DNA of 64,000 bases from Micromonospora sp. NBRC 110009 (lineage in GTDB: Bacteria > Actinomycetota > Actinomycetes > Mycobacteriales > Micromonosporaceae), in NCBI RefSeq assembly GCF_030518795.1, contig NZ_CP130427.1, forward strand, positions 6,572,001-6,636,000, read 5' to 3'. Position numbers and translations under genes: made by a program. Each line of letters starts with the position of its first letter. The first letter of the stretch is position 1. The notes beneath the pieces are model-generated. The model worked only from the letters and a program-made list of their open reading frames with translations. It did not search any database and was not told the DNA's origin. Of this stretch, positions 42,835 through 52,967 are shown piece after piece.

Positions 42835-42949
42835 CTGCGGCCTTCCTCCGGCGTGCGGTCCGTATTGCATAGAAGCTACTCAAGGCCTCTGACACGGCGT
42901 GTCCCGCGAATCAGATTCCTGTGGTCCGGCCGCCGCTTCCACGCCGTGG

Positions 42950-43370
42950 AGGTTCCGGCTTGCGGACCTTGAACCTGGCGATGGCCTTGGATGCGTTGAC
43001 CGGCGATCACGAGGGCTCCTCGGCAGCTGACGCGGCGTTCCACCCGCAGAGGCTCGGACGCCGGGGTGGGTGGTGGTCCGGCGGGGCGGGCGTCGCGGAT
43101 GCCGACGATCTCGGCTGGTGACAGGGGGTTGGGCAGGCTGCGGAGCAGGACGCCGTCAGCGGTGATCTGCATGAGGCCGCGGTCGAGTCGGACCGTGACG
43201 CGTCTGCCGGCGAAGTGGTAGCCGACGGGGTGTTGTCGGCCGGCGAGGCTAACCAGGCCGGTGGCGTTGACGAGCCGGTCGACCTCGATCGGGGCACCGG
43301 GTTGGATGACACCGGTGGTGATCGGTGGTAGTCCGGCGGCGCGGGCCGCTTCGACACGGGCCGGGACGGC
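42950..43370 (-). pseudogene. IS481-family transposase, C-terminal fragment
   Basis: On the minus strand the sequence GAPIEVDRLVNATGLVSLAGRQHPVGYHFAGRRVTVRLDRGLMQITADGVLLRSLPNPLS...RVERRVSCRGALVIAGQRIQ is the beta-barrel tail found after the rve core of IS481-type transposases. The end (RFKVRKPEPPRRG) is in another frame, so part has been deleted. The DDE core is missing. It abuts an IS110 fragment on the plus strand. Confidence 0.65.
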
Positions 43371-44120
43371 TACGCGGCAATGAGAAAGTACGCCAAGCGG
43401 TGGCCGCACCGGGTCTGGGCGATCGAGGGCTGCCAGGGCATCGGCCGGCACATCGCCAACCGGTTGCTGACCGATGGCGAGCAGGTCGTGGATGTGCCGC
43501 CGAAGTTGTCCGTCCGGGCGCGGGTGTTCGCCGCCGGGCAGGGCCGCAAGACCGACGCCACCGACGCGCACTCCGTCGCGCTGGTCGGCACCCGGATGCC
43601 GGGGCTGCGCCCGGTGGTCAACGACGAACAGCTCGCCCTGTTGCGGATTCTGGTCGACCGGCGCCGCTCTTTGGGCGAGGACCACACCCGCATAGTCTCC
43701 CAGCTGCACCAGTTGCTGCTGGAACTGATCCCCGGTGGAGCGAAGAAGAGCCTGTCCGCCGCCCAGGCCAAGGCACTGCTGGCCACGGTCAGACCCCGTG
43801 ACGCGGTCGGCAAGGCTCGACGCCGGGTCGCCGCCGAGCTCATCAGTGACCTCGAACGGGTCTACCAACGCACCAAGCAAGCCGACAAGGAACTGACCGA
43901 ACTGATCGCGGCGACCGGCACCACACTGATGGACCTGCACGGCATCGGACCGTTCGGCGCCGCCCGGCTGCTGGTCGAGGTCGGTGACATCACCCGGTTC
44001 CCCAACCGGGCCTACTTCGCCTCCTGGAACGGCACCGCGCCCATCGACGCTCATCCGGCGAACAGGTACGCCACCGGCTCTCCCGCGCTGGCAACCGGCA
44101 GATCAACCGCCGCGGCCGAC
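43365..44120 (+). pseudogene. IS110-family transposase fragment
   Basis: It reads GRDGYAAMRKYAKRWPHRVWAIEGCQGIGRHIANRLLTDGEQVVDVPPKLSVRARVFAAGQGRKTDATDAHSVALVGTRMPGL and LMDLHGIGPFGAARLLVEVGDITRFPNRAYFASWNGTAPID. These are the DEDD and Transposase_20 domains of an IS110 transposase. The N-terminal about 40 residues are missing. After about 44050 the right frame (SSGEQVRHRLSRAGNRQINR) lies one base out, so the C-terminus is also broken. It belongs to a different lineage from the fragment at 15433. Confidence 0.78.
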
Positions 44121-44141
44121 GCGGACCCTTGCGCGGACAGT

Positions 44142-45113
44142 TCAGATCTCCGGCGGCTGCCCTGACGGCGTGGCGCCTCCGCACACCGCAGCCAAGAGGG
44201 TTTCGAGCAGCTCGCGGGTGTGCGGCTCGTCAAGAACCTCACTGATCCAGGCGGCGGAATCGGCGCGCTCCGGAGAGCGCACGTTTGGCATCAGCCAGTC
44301 GGTGGCGGCGACCTCGGTGATGTGCCCGAGTTGCGCGATGAGCATCGAGAATTGGCCGCGCCGATTCACCGCCGCCGGTCCCGCGGCCTCCCGGTAGGCG
44401 TCGATCAGGGCGCGGGCACGGCCCGGATCGGCGCGGGCAAACTCGAAGAGGACACACCCCAGCTCCTGGCTCGGATCAGCCGGCCCGCTGTTCTCCCAGT
44501 CGATGACGCACACTCCGCCGTCCGCGGTCGGCAGGACGTTGTCGGCCCACAGGTCGCGGTGGCAGGTCCGCAGCATCTCGGGCGGCTCGATCCAGGACTC
44601 CAATGCGACCAGCTCATCACGCAGATCGGCCAACTGGCCAGCGAACGGCGCCCCCGCTTCCACAAGCTGCGGGACCAGTTGGTCCCAGCGATCGGCGCCG
44701 ACCGGTTCGTGATACCACGGGTCCAACGGCCCGGGCTCAGTGACCGGTACGCGGTGAATGGCGGCCACGACCGCGCCCACCAGCCCCGGGTCGAGACAGA
44801 GGTCGGGGGCCTTCACGTCGACCCACTCGTACATCCTGACCTGTCTGCCTCCAACGGTGGCGAACACGCCTCCCTCCGTAGTGCGCCGCACCTGCGGCGT
44901 CGGTACGCCGGCGGTGTAGGCCGCTTCCTGGAACGCCGTCGCCAACCGCACCTCGCCCTCACCGGACTGGTGGAACGGCACCTTCACCGCCCAGCTGCCA
45001 TCTGCCGTCTCCAGCCGCCACACGACGCCTTGCCTGCCCCGCGCGACCGGCCCGTCCGACAGCCTCGCGGCCCCGCCAAGAGCGAAGCGTCGCGCGAGGT
45101 CCACGGCATCCAC
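44142..45113 (-). CDS. Aminoglycoside phosphotransferase-like kinase (APH family)
   Basis: A 323-residue kinase-fold protein. RGRQGVVWRLETADGSWAVKVPF holds the ATP-binding Lys near residue 42, LRTCHRDLWADNVLPT holds the catalytic Brenner motif HRDxxxxN near 185, and CVIDWENSGPADPSQELGCVLFEFA holds the metal-binding Asp near 204. Such proteins phosphorylate small alcohols or aminoglycosides; the substrate cannot be told from sequence. GTG 45113 is preferred because GGAG lies 8 bases upstream; a GTG 18 bases earlier has no such site. Its end lies against the IS110 remnant. Confidence 0.82.
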   Translation of the reverse strand: MDAVDLARRFALGGAARLSDGPVARGRQGVVWRLETADGSWAVKVPFHQSGEGEVRLATAFQEAAYTAGVPTPQVRRTTEGGVFATVGGRQVRMYEWVDVKAPDLCLDPGLVGAVVAAIHRVPVTEPGPLDPWYHEPVGADRWDQLVPQLVEAGAPFAGQLADLRDELVALESWIEPPEMLRTCHRDLWADNVLPTADGGVCVIDWENSGPADPSQELGCVLFEFARADPGRARALIDAYREAAGPAAVNRRGQFSMLIAQLGHITEVAATDWLMPNVRSPERADSAAWISEVLDEPHTRELLETLLAAVCGGATPSGQPPEI

Positions 45114-45205
45114 CAGACCACTCCAGCACACCTACGCGCAGCAGGACCAGCAGGCAGATACGGATTGAGCTTCCCCCGGTTTCCCGGACTGCTCTTGTGT
45201 GTTGA

Positions 45206-45530
45206 TCAGGCCGCGGCTGCGGCCGGGGTGTGTTGTCGTTCGTAGTCGATCGGGGACAGGTTGCCAAGGCTTGAGTGGCGTCGGCGCGAGGTGTACCACG
45301 CCTCGATCCACTCGAAGATGGCGTTGGCCAACTCCTGGCGGGTTGCCCAGGGCTGACGGTCGAGCAGTTCGAGCTGCATCGAGCCGAAGAACGACTCGAC
45401 CAGCGAATTGTCGTAGCAGTCGCCGATGGAGCCCATGGAGCCGAGCAGCCCTGCCGACCGTAGCCGCTGCCCGAAGGCCCAAGACGTGCTTGCGCCGATC
45501 CCCTGAAGCCGCCCGTAGTCTAAACCGCAG
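45206..45530 (-). pseudogene. IS3-family OrfB, C-terminal fragment
   Basis: On the minus strand LQGIGASTSWAFGQRLRSAGLLGSMGSIGDCYDNSLVESFFGSMQLELLDRQPWATRQELANAIFEWIEAWYTSRRRHSSLGNLSPIDYE is the last third of an IS3 OrfB, with the catalytic Glu in NSLVESFFGSM. The first two catalytic Asp are missing. The distal end near 45160-45190 (TGAGCTTCCCCCGGTTTCCC) looks like the IS terminus. It separates the mosaic region from the intact LLM/ABC operon. Confidence 0.8.
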
Positions 45531-45567
45531 TCTGCAAGATCGTGGGCAGCGGCCAGAGACGGACACC

Positions 45568-46563
45568 TCAGGTACCTGATGCCAGGGTCGGCAACACCTG
45601 AGTCCCCAGCACGTCCACTGCTTCCCGCACGTCTGGGCCCAGCGGGGGCCCGAACGACAGGTGCGTGGCGCCCAACGCCCGCACGGACTGGCAGCGCTGA
45701 ATGACTGTCGCCACGCTGCCCGTGATGCCCAGTGCCAGCATCCTCTCGTCGACGAGCCGTGCGGCGGCGTCGAGGCCTTCACGCTCAAGGGCGCTCGTGA
45801 CCGGGCCGAAGTCCTCGACCGCGAGGCCGGCCCGGGCGAGCAGGTACGGCGCGAAGGACGGTCCGTAATAGGCGATCTTGGCAGCCAGCGCGAGCCGCGC
45901 CGCGTCGGCGTTGTCCGCGACCGACACCCAGAAACACGCCGGAATGTCGATGTCGGACGGTGCCCGACCGGACTCCTGCACCCCACACATCACCTGAGCG
46001 CGCGCCTCGGTGAAATGCTCCGGCGGGTACAGCAGCGGTAGCACCCCGTCGGCCAGCCGGCCCGCCATCTGCAGCATCTTCGGGCTCATCCCGCCGACGT
46101 AGACCGGCACCCGGTCGGCCAGCGGAAAGCGCAGTTGCGACAGTGGGCCGAACCAGTCCGGCAGCTTGCCGTCCACGTCGCCGGCGCCGAGCAGGGCTCG
46201 GGCGACTCGGACGGTTTCCGCCGTCTTCGCCAGCGGCCTCGGTCGTTCGAGCCCTGCCCAGGCGAGGAACTCGGCCGACCCGGCCGCGACGCCGAGCAGG
46301 AACCGGCCGCCCGTGGCCTCCTGCATGGTCGCCGCCATCATGACGATCTCGGAGACATGCGCGGAGTACGGATTCATGATCCCCACTCCGAGCTTGAGTC
46401 GTTCCGTCTTCGCGGCGAGTACCCCGAGCAGCACCGGCGCGGAGCGAAGGAACAGGTCGTTGGACACCCACAGCTGGTCGAAGCCGTACCGCTCGGCACG
46501 CTGCGCGAGGTCCACGAGGGTGGCGACGTCGAGGTCGTTGTTCACCCGGAGCGAGTACTTCAT
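45568..46563 (-). CDS. LLM-class flavin-dependent oxidoreductase
   Basis: A 331-residue luciferase-like TIM-barrel protein. The N-terminus MKYSLRVNNDLDVATLVDLAQRAERYGFDQLWVSND, the LKLGVGIMNPYSAHVSEIVMMAATMQEATGGRFLLGVAAGSAEFLAWAGL block and VPVYVGGMSPKMLQMAGRLADGVLPLLYPP are typical of F420- or FMN-dependent members such as methylene-H4MPT reductase-like enzymes. Its ATG overlaps the stop of the DUF885-fusion gene (ATGA), so it is last in an operon running from the solute-binding protein gene. It may oxidise or reduce a product of that locus; the substrate is unknown. Confidence 0.88.
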   Translation of the reverse strand: MKYSLRVNNDLDVATLVDLAQRAERYGFDQLWVSNDLFLRSAPVLLGVLAAKTERLKLGVGIMNPYSAHVSEIVMMAATMQEATGGRFLLGVAAGSAEFLAWAGLERPRPLAKTAETVRVARALLGAGDVDGKLPDWFGPLSQLRFPLADRVPVYVGGMSPKMLQMAGRLADGVLPLLYPPEHFTEARAQVMCGVQESGRAPSDIDIPACFWVSVADNADAARLALAAKIAYYGPSFAPYLLARAGLAVEDFGPVTSALEREGLDAAARLVDERMLALGITGSVATVIQRCQSVRALGATHLSFGPPLGPDVREAVDVLGTQVLPTLASGT

Positions 46564-48995
46564 CAGGCCGCAGCCTCCGCGTCGACCTCGACCTCGACGA
46601 GGAAGTCCGGCCCGATCAGTGAGCCCACGACGTACGTGCTGTTCGCCGGTGCCACGTCTCCCAGCACCTCCGCGTGGGCACGGGCCGCCGCCCGCCAGTC
46701 AGCGCCGGGCGCGAGCAGCAGGCGCGTGCGCAGCACTGAGGTCCGCGCGCCGCCGAGCTTCTCCACCGCTGCCACTGCCCGGTGCAGGCACTCAACGGTC
46801 TGGGCATACGTGTCGCCGGGGTGCAGCGCCGACCCGTCCGGGCCGTGCGCGGTGGTACCGCTGACCGCGATGCTGTTTCCCTGCCGGGCGGCGCGGGAGT
46901 ATCCGGCGGATTCCTCCCAGCCCGTGCCGTCGCGGAACCGGGGGCCGGGCACGGGTGCGCCGGTTGCGGCTGGGGATGCCGTGCCCGGCTCGGGCGTGGT
47001 GCCCTGAGCGGGATCGGTGTACTCCTCGATCCGGACCACGCGACCGTTCCGCACGCCGACGCGCATCATGGCGTCGACGGCCAGCTCGGCGCCGGTGCTC
47101 CGCTCGCGGCCACGGAACACGCAGCGCTGGACGTATCCGTCCGGCACAACGTCGATGCGCACGTCGACGGCGTGGAAGCCCTCGTAGTGTTCCGCGATCC
47201 GGCGAACGGCGTCCAGGCTCTCCGCCTTGTCACGCCCGACGCCGTCGTAGTTGTGCCACACCCGCACGTCGTCGGCGTAGAACTCGTCGACCCGGTCCAC
47301 GTCACCGGTGGTGATGGCGGCGAGAAGGTCTTCCGCGAGGCGCTGCGTGTCGACGCTGGCTTCCGCCAGCGCGTCGGCCCGGGCGAGATCCCCGGCGTCG
47401 TTCAACATCTGCAGCCGCTGGACCGCGATCGGCAGGTTGCCGTCGGCCCACAGGGCGTCGTGGAACGCCCGCAGGTCGAACGCCTCTCGCCCCCGCCGCG
47501 CCGCGTCCGCCAGCAGACGCAGCACCTGCGCCTTGCCGACCTGGTACGACAGGCCCTGCCCGGGCGTGGCCGCGAAGAAGGCGGCCTCCTGCCGGGCGGT
47601 GTCGAGATCCACGGGCACGAGGTCCCGAAGCATCGCGGCGGCCCCGTCGATGTCGATCTCCCCGAGCGCCAGCTTGGCGTCCACCTGCACCCGGATCGCC
47701 CGCAGTCGCATGAAGTTGTAGAGGATGGCGCGGGTCAGCGGTGCGTCCTCGAACAGGCCGGCCTGCAGCACCATCTCCTCGTTGTAATACGCGATCCCCT
47801 CGTTGGGCACCGAGTCGTAGAACTGCCGGTGGGCCGGGTCGGGGTGCCGCCACGTCAGCGTGAGCTGCTGGTAGTGCACGCCCTCGTGGACGATCCCGGC
47901 TCTGGGGTCGGCCGCGTTCGCGCGGTAGAAGTACGGCAGGTCGGGTCCCGGCTGCGGCACGTAGTGGACGCCGTCGCGGTCGAGCCGGTGCTCGTCGGTG
48001 AGGTCATTGGCCATGCCGAGCCAGTGCAGCGGCGCCAGGTACTCGGGCAACGGCAGGTTGCGGTAGTGCCCCAAGGTGGCCGGCTGCGAGAGCAGGTTGC
48101 GGTCCTCGTAGAAGGCACGTACCTGCAGCTCGGCTGCCCGTTGCGACTCGGACTGCTCCTGGGCGCTCGTAGGCGGGGCCGGCCACTGCGGCGCACCGGA
48201 GCGGGCCCGTTCGAACAGCTCGAACGCCTCGGCCCGTTCCCGCTCCTGCGCCGCCAGCGCGAGGATCTCCTCGGTCGTGTACGGCAGCAGGGCGACGCGG
48301 TGGAGGAAGAATCCGAAGCCCTCCCGACCGACCGGCTGGTGCGGGGAGAGCGTTGGCAGCTGGTCCGTCAGCCAGGACCGCCACGCCGCGAGCGCCTGCG
48401 CCGCCTCGGCGGCAGCCGACACGGCGGCCTCGCGCCATTCCGCGCTCAGCAGCGGCGCCAGCCGGTCGATGGCGGTACGAAGCTGGTGCGGCGCATCGGC
48501 GCTGTCCCCGAGCGCGAGTTCGGCGAACTCGCGGACGCCGGTGTCGGTCAGGTTGTCCCGCGCGGTGTCCAGGGTGGCGGGGATCCGCCGGAGCCGCTCG
48601 ACCACGTCGGCGCTGCGCGCGACGTCGAACGGGTCCGGCGGCAGCAGCGCGTCGAAGATGTGGCCGATGGTCTGGTCGAGGTAGAACCAGGGGTCGCGCT
48701 GCCAGCTGCGGAGGATCTCCAGCTCCCAGCGCACCCGGGCCGTCGCCGATGCGAGCAGCCGCCGCGGCACCTCCACCCGCGGATCGTCTGAGGGCGCGAT
48801 GGCGCTGCGCCGACGCTCGATGTCGGCCACGAACCGGAGGTCATCGGCCACCGTCGCGGCGTCCCACGCCGGGTGCCACCCGGTGGGCCGGACGACCCGC
48901 GGGATGTCGTCGCGGGTACGTGGTGCGCGAGCCAGCCGCCAGGTCCAGAACTGCTCCGTCAGACCGGCCAGAACCGATGTCGCGTCCGTGCTCAC
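46563..48995 (-). CDS. DUF885 / SnoaL-like / RidA three-domain fusion protein
   Basis: An 810-residue protein. Residues about 10-545 are DUF885, a zinc-peptidase-like family, with HEGVHYQQL near residue 370 and a downstream Glu in VPNEGIAYYNEEM. Residues about 550-665 are an NTF2/SnoaL-like domain (DLLAAITTGDVDRVDEFYADDVRVWHNYDGVGRDKAESLDAVRRI). Residues about 695-805 are a RidA/YjgF-like domain (AVSGTTAHG, GDTYAQTVECLHRAV, VLRTRLLL, FLVEVEVDA). GTG 48995 has GGAGGACAGG upstream. It lies 28 bases after oppF and overlaps the LLM gene. I infer hydrolysis of an imported peptide or amide and handling of a reactive enamine or imine product. Confidence 0.85.
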   Translation of the reverse strand: MSTDATSVLAGLTEQFWTWRLARAPRTRDDIPRVVRPTGWHPAWDAATVADDLRFVADIERRRSAIAPSDDPRVEVPRRLLASATARVRWELEILRSWQRDPWFYLDQTIGHIFDALLPPDPFDVARSADVVERLRRIPATLDTARDNLTDTGVREFAELALGDSADAPHQLRTAIDRLAPLLSAEWREAAVSAAAEAAQALAAWRSWLTDQLPTLSPHQPVGREGFGFFLHRVALLPYTTEEILALAAQERERAEAFELFERARSGAPQWPAPPTSAQEQSESQRAAELQVRAFYEDRNLLSQPATLGHYRNLPLPEYLAPLHWLGMANDLTDEHRLDRDGVHYVPQPGPDLPYFYRANAADPRAGIVHEGVHYQQLTLTWRHPDPAHRQFYDSVPNEGIAYYNEEMVLQAGLFEDAPLTRAILYNFMRLRAIRVQVDAKLALGEIDIDGAAAMLRDLVPVDLDTARQEAAFFAATPGQGLSYQVGKAQVLRLLADAARRGREAFDLRAFHDALWADGNLPIAVQRLQMLNDAGDLARADALAEASVDTQRLAEDLLAAITTGDVDRVDEFYADDVRVWHNYDGVGRDKAESLDAVRRIAEHYEGFHAVDVRIDVVPDGYVQRCVFRGRERSTGAELAVDAMMRVGVRNGRVVRIEEYTDPAQGTTPEPGTASPAATGAPVPGPRFRDGTGWEESAGYSRAARQGNSIAVSGTTAHGPDGSALHPGDTYAQTVECLHRAVAAVEKLGGARTSVLRTRLLLAPGADWRAAARAHAEVLGDVAPANSTYVVGSLIGPDFLVEVEVDAEAAA

Positions 48996-49023
48996 GCCCT
49001 GTCCTCCCCTACCCGGGTCACCG

Positions 49024-50021
<998 letters not shown>

Positions 50022-50025
<4 letters not shown>

Positions 50026-50996
50026 GCGGCACCTCCGAACGGATCGGGTGGGCAAGCCGACGCGTGTGCCTCGCCGACGAGGACCGGCACCGGGCGGTCG
50101 GTCCGGCAACTCGGGAGCGCGAACGCGCAGCGGGGATGGAACGGGCAGCCCTCGGGTACCCGGCCCAGCGGCGGGGGGCTGCCCGGGATGGGTCGCAGCG
50201 CCGCCGCCCCGCCCTCCGGATGCGGAAGCGCGTCGAGCAGCCCTCGCGTGTACGGATGCCGGGGTTGGTTCAGCACGTCCTGCCGCAGGCCGACCTCGGC
50301 CAGCCGGCCGCCGTACATGACGCAGATCCGGTCGGTGACGGCGGACATCACGCCGAGGTCGTGGGTGATCACCATGACGGCGAGGTCCTGCTCCCGGCGG
50401 AGCCGGTCGAGCAGTCGCAGGATGCCTGCCTGCACGGTGACGTCGAGCGCGGTGGTGGGCTCGTCGGCCAGCAGCAGGCGTGGCTGGCAGGCCAGCGCCA
50501 CCGCGATGGCGATGCGCTGGCGCATGCCGCCGGAGAACTGGGCGGGATGGGCCGACAACGCCCGCTCCGGATCGGGGATCCGTACCGTGGTGAGCAGATC
50601 GACGGCCCGGGTGCGCGCTTCGGATCTGCCGCTTCCGAGATGGTGGCGCATGTGTTCGGTCAGCTGCGTCTCGACGGTGAGCATCGGATGCAAGCTGGTC
50701 GACGGGTCCTGCGACACCATGGCGATGTGCCGCCCGCGCACAGCGCGGAGCTGTCTGGCGGACATCGACAGCAGGTCCCGCCCGTCGAACACGGCGCGGC
50801 CGCTGGTGCGGGCGGCGTGCGGAAGCAGGCCGAGCAGCGCCATGGCGGTCATGGTCTTACCACTGCCGCTCTCGCCTGCGAGGCCGAAGATCTCGCCGGC
50901 GTCGACGTGGAACGAGACGCTGTCGACGGCTTTCTGCGGCCCGCGGCGGGTGGCGAGCCAGACGGTGAGGTTCTCGATCTCGAGGAGTGCGCCCAT
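50022..50996 (-). CDS. oppD: Peptide-type ABC transporter ATP-binding protein (OppD/DppD)
   Basis: A 324-residue ATPase: Walker A GLAGESGSGKTMTAMALLG (about residue 40), Q-loop AMVSQDPSTSLHPMLTV, signature FSGGMRQRIAIAVALA, Walker B LLLADEPTTALD and H-switch VMVITHDLGVM. The C-terminal PEGCPFHPRCAFALPSCRTDRPVPVLV is the oligopeptide-type extension. Start ATG 50996 is where homology begins, one base after the oppC stop triplet. Confidence 0.93.
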
Positions 50997-50997
50997 G

Positions 50998-51885
50998 TCA
51001 GTCCCTGATGGCGCGCGCGGTGCGCGGGTCAAGGGCGTCACGCAGGGTGTCGCCGACGAAGTTGAACGCGAGGACGACGGTGAGGATGGCGAGGCCGGGG
51101 AACAGCCCGATCCACCACCGGTCGAAGTTGGTGGCGCCGGCGGCGACCATGGCGCCCCACTCGGCCGCGGGCGGCTGGGCGCCGAGGCCGAGGAAGGACA
51201 GGCCGGACAGCAGCAGGACGGCGTTGCCGACGTCGAGCGCGGCCATCACGAGCACCGGCCCGGCGATGTTGGGTCGCAGGTCGACGAGCATGGTCCGCAG
51301 CGCGGACGAGCCGAGCAGCCGGCTGGCGGCCACGTACTCCGAGTTGCGGGCGGACAGCACGAGGCCCCGCACCAGGCGGGCGTACGAGGGCCAGGACACC
51401 ACGACGACCGCGAGGACGGCGTTGCGCAGCTGCGGCCCGAGCGCCGCGGCCACCGCCATCGCCAGGATGATGCCGGGGAAGGCGAAGACCAGGTCGGTCA
51501 GGCGCATCAGGGCGCTGTCGACCCACCCACCGAAGAAGCCGGCGATCGTACCGACGATGGCCCCGAGCACCATGGCGAGCACGACCAGCAGGCAGGCCAG
51601 GGGCAGCGAGATGCGCGAGCCGTAGATGACCCGGCTGAACACGTCGCGACCGAGTTCGTCGGTGCCGAAGAGGTGCTGTCCGGAGGGGGCCTGCAGCTTC
51701 GGGGCGAGTTGCTCGAGGGGTCCGTGGGGCGCCAGCAGCGGGGCGAACACGGCGATGAGCACCCACAGCACGACGAGCGCGGCGCCGACGAGCGCGAGCG
51801 GCTGGCGCCATGGCGATCGGACGGCGGCACGGTCACGGCGCTTGCTGACGGGCAGATCCACCAGTGCGGGGTCGGTGACGGTCAT
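50998..51885 (-). CDS. oppC: Peptide-type ABC transporter permease (OppC/DppC)
   Basis: A 295-residue permease with an OppC_N segment (LALVGAALVVLWVLIAVFAPLLAPHGP), the HLFGTDELGRDVFSRVIYGSRISL motif and the EAA-type cytoplasmic loop EYVAASRLLGSSALRTMLVDLRPNI that contacts the ATPases. Six membrane helices are apparent. ATG 51885 overlaps the oppB stop. It is part of the heterodimeric membrane channel. Confidence 0.93.
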   Translation of the reverse strand: MTVTDPALVDLPVSKRRDRAAVRSPWRQPLALVGAALVVLWVLIAVFAPLLAPHGPLEQLAPKLQAPSGQHLFGTDELGRDVFSRVIYGSRISLPLACLLVVLAMVLGAIVGTIAGFFGGWVDSALMRLTDLVFAFPGIILAMAVAAALGPQLRNAVLAVVVVSWPSYARLVRGLVLSARNSEYVAASRLLGSSALRTMLVDLRPNIAGPVLVMAALDVGNAVLLLSGLSFLGLGAQPPAAEWGAMVAAGATNFDRWWIGLFPGLAILTVVLAFNFVGDTLRDALDPRTARAIRD

Positions 51886-52967
51886 GTCAGCCGGATCCTC
51901 GGGTCGATGACCCCGTAGAGGAGGTCGACGAGCAGGTTCATGACGATGTAGACGGCCGCGACGACGACGCTGACGCCCATGATGGCCGGCAGGTCGAGGT
52001 TGACGGCGCTGCGGTACGCGTACTGGCCCAGGCCGGGCCAGGAGAAGATGTTCTCCACCAGCACGGCCCCGGACAGCAGGCTGCCGAACGCGACCCCGGC
52101 CACGGTGATGATGGCGACCAGCGCAGGGCGCAGTACGTGGCGCAGGATGACCATCCGCTCGGGCAGGCCCTTGGCCCGGGCCGCGCGCACGTAGTCGTTG
52201 CCGAGGATCTCCAGCATCGACGCGCGGGTGAAGCGCATGAGCATGCCGACCGTGTACACCGCGAGCACGAGCGACGGAAGCACGAGATGGCGTACCGCCG
52301 ATGACCACACGTCCCACTGGCCGGCGAGGGCTGCGTCGAGGGTGTAGAAGCCACTGACGTGGGGTGGCGCGGCCATGCCGGGGTCGAGCCGTCCGCCGCC
52401 GGGCAGCAGGCCGAACTTGAAGAAGAGCAGATAGAACGCCACGAGCGCGACCCAGAAGGTCGGCATCGACACGCCGCCGAGGCTCACCACCCGGAGCACC
52501 TGATCGGGCCAGCGGTCGCGGGTGACCGCCGCGACGATGCCGAACGCGACGCCGACCAGCAGCGACAGCACGATCGCGAAGAGTGCGAGTTCGATGGTCG
52601 CGGGCACGTACTCGGCGAGGTCCTGGGCCACCGCCCGGTGGCTCTGCTGGGATTCGCCGAGGTTTCCGTGCAGCACGTTGTTGAGGTAGGTCAGGTACTG
52701 CACCGGCAGGGGCTTGTCCAAGCCGTACTTGGTGCGGAACGCCTCGACAGCGGCGGGGTCGCCGATGGCGCGCTGGCCGAGGTTCGCCGTCGCCGGATCG
52801 CCGGGCACCAGCTGGGTCAGGATGAACGAGACCAGCGTGATGCCGACGCACAGCAGCGCGGCGGCGCCGATCCGACGGGCGAGGAACCGCAGCAGGCCCC
52901 GTCCGGAGCGGGCCGGCCGTTGCCGGCCCGCTCCGGCGGGCGCCGCGCTCTGCTCAGTCAAGCTCAC
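51882..52967 (-). CDS. oppB: Peptide-type ABC transporter permease (OppB/DppB)
   Basis: A 361-residue permease: first helix IGAAALLCVGITLVSFILTQLVPGDPA, a periplasmic segment, and the EAA loop ILGNDYVRAARAKGLPERMVILRHVLRPALVAIITVAG, followed by ENIFSWPGLGQYAYRSAVNLDLPAIMG, which is diagnostic of OppB/DppB. GTG 52967 lies 14 bases inside the end of the solute-binding protein gene. With OppC it forms the pore. Confidence 0.93.
   Translation of the reverse strand: MSLTEQSAAPAGAGRQRPARSGRGLLRFLARRIGAAALLCVGITLVSFILTQLVPGDPATANLGQRAIGDPAAVEAFRTKYGLDKPLPVQYLTYLNNVLHGNLGESQQSHRAVAQDLAEYVPATIELALFAIVLSLLVGVAFGIVAAVTRDRWPDQVLRVVSLGGVSMPTFWVALVAFYLLFFKFGLLPGGGRLDPGMAAPPHVSGFYTLDAALAGQWDVWSSAVRHLVLPSLVLAVYTVGMLMRFTRASMLEILGNDYVRAARAKGLPERMVILRHVLRPALVAIITVAGVAFGSLLSGAVLVENIFSWPGLGQYAYRSAVNLDLPAIMGVSVVVAAVYIVMNLLVDLLYGVIDPRIRLT

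Noticed and set aside
42876..44054. 392-codon minus-strand frame as one gene
   Set aside because: Only its C-terminal 150 residues resemble IS481 transposase; the N-terminal part is the antisense of the IS110 fragment.
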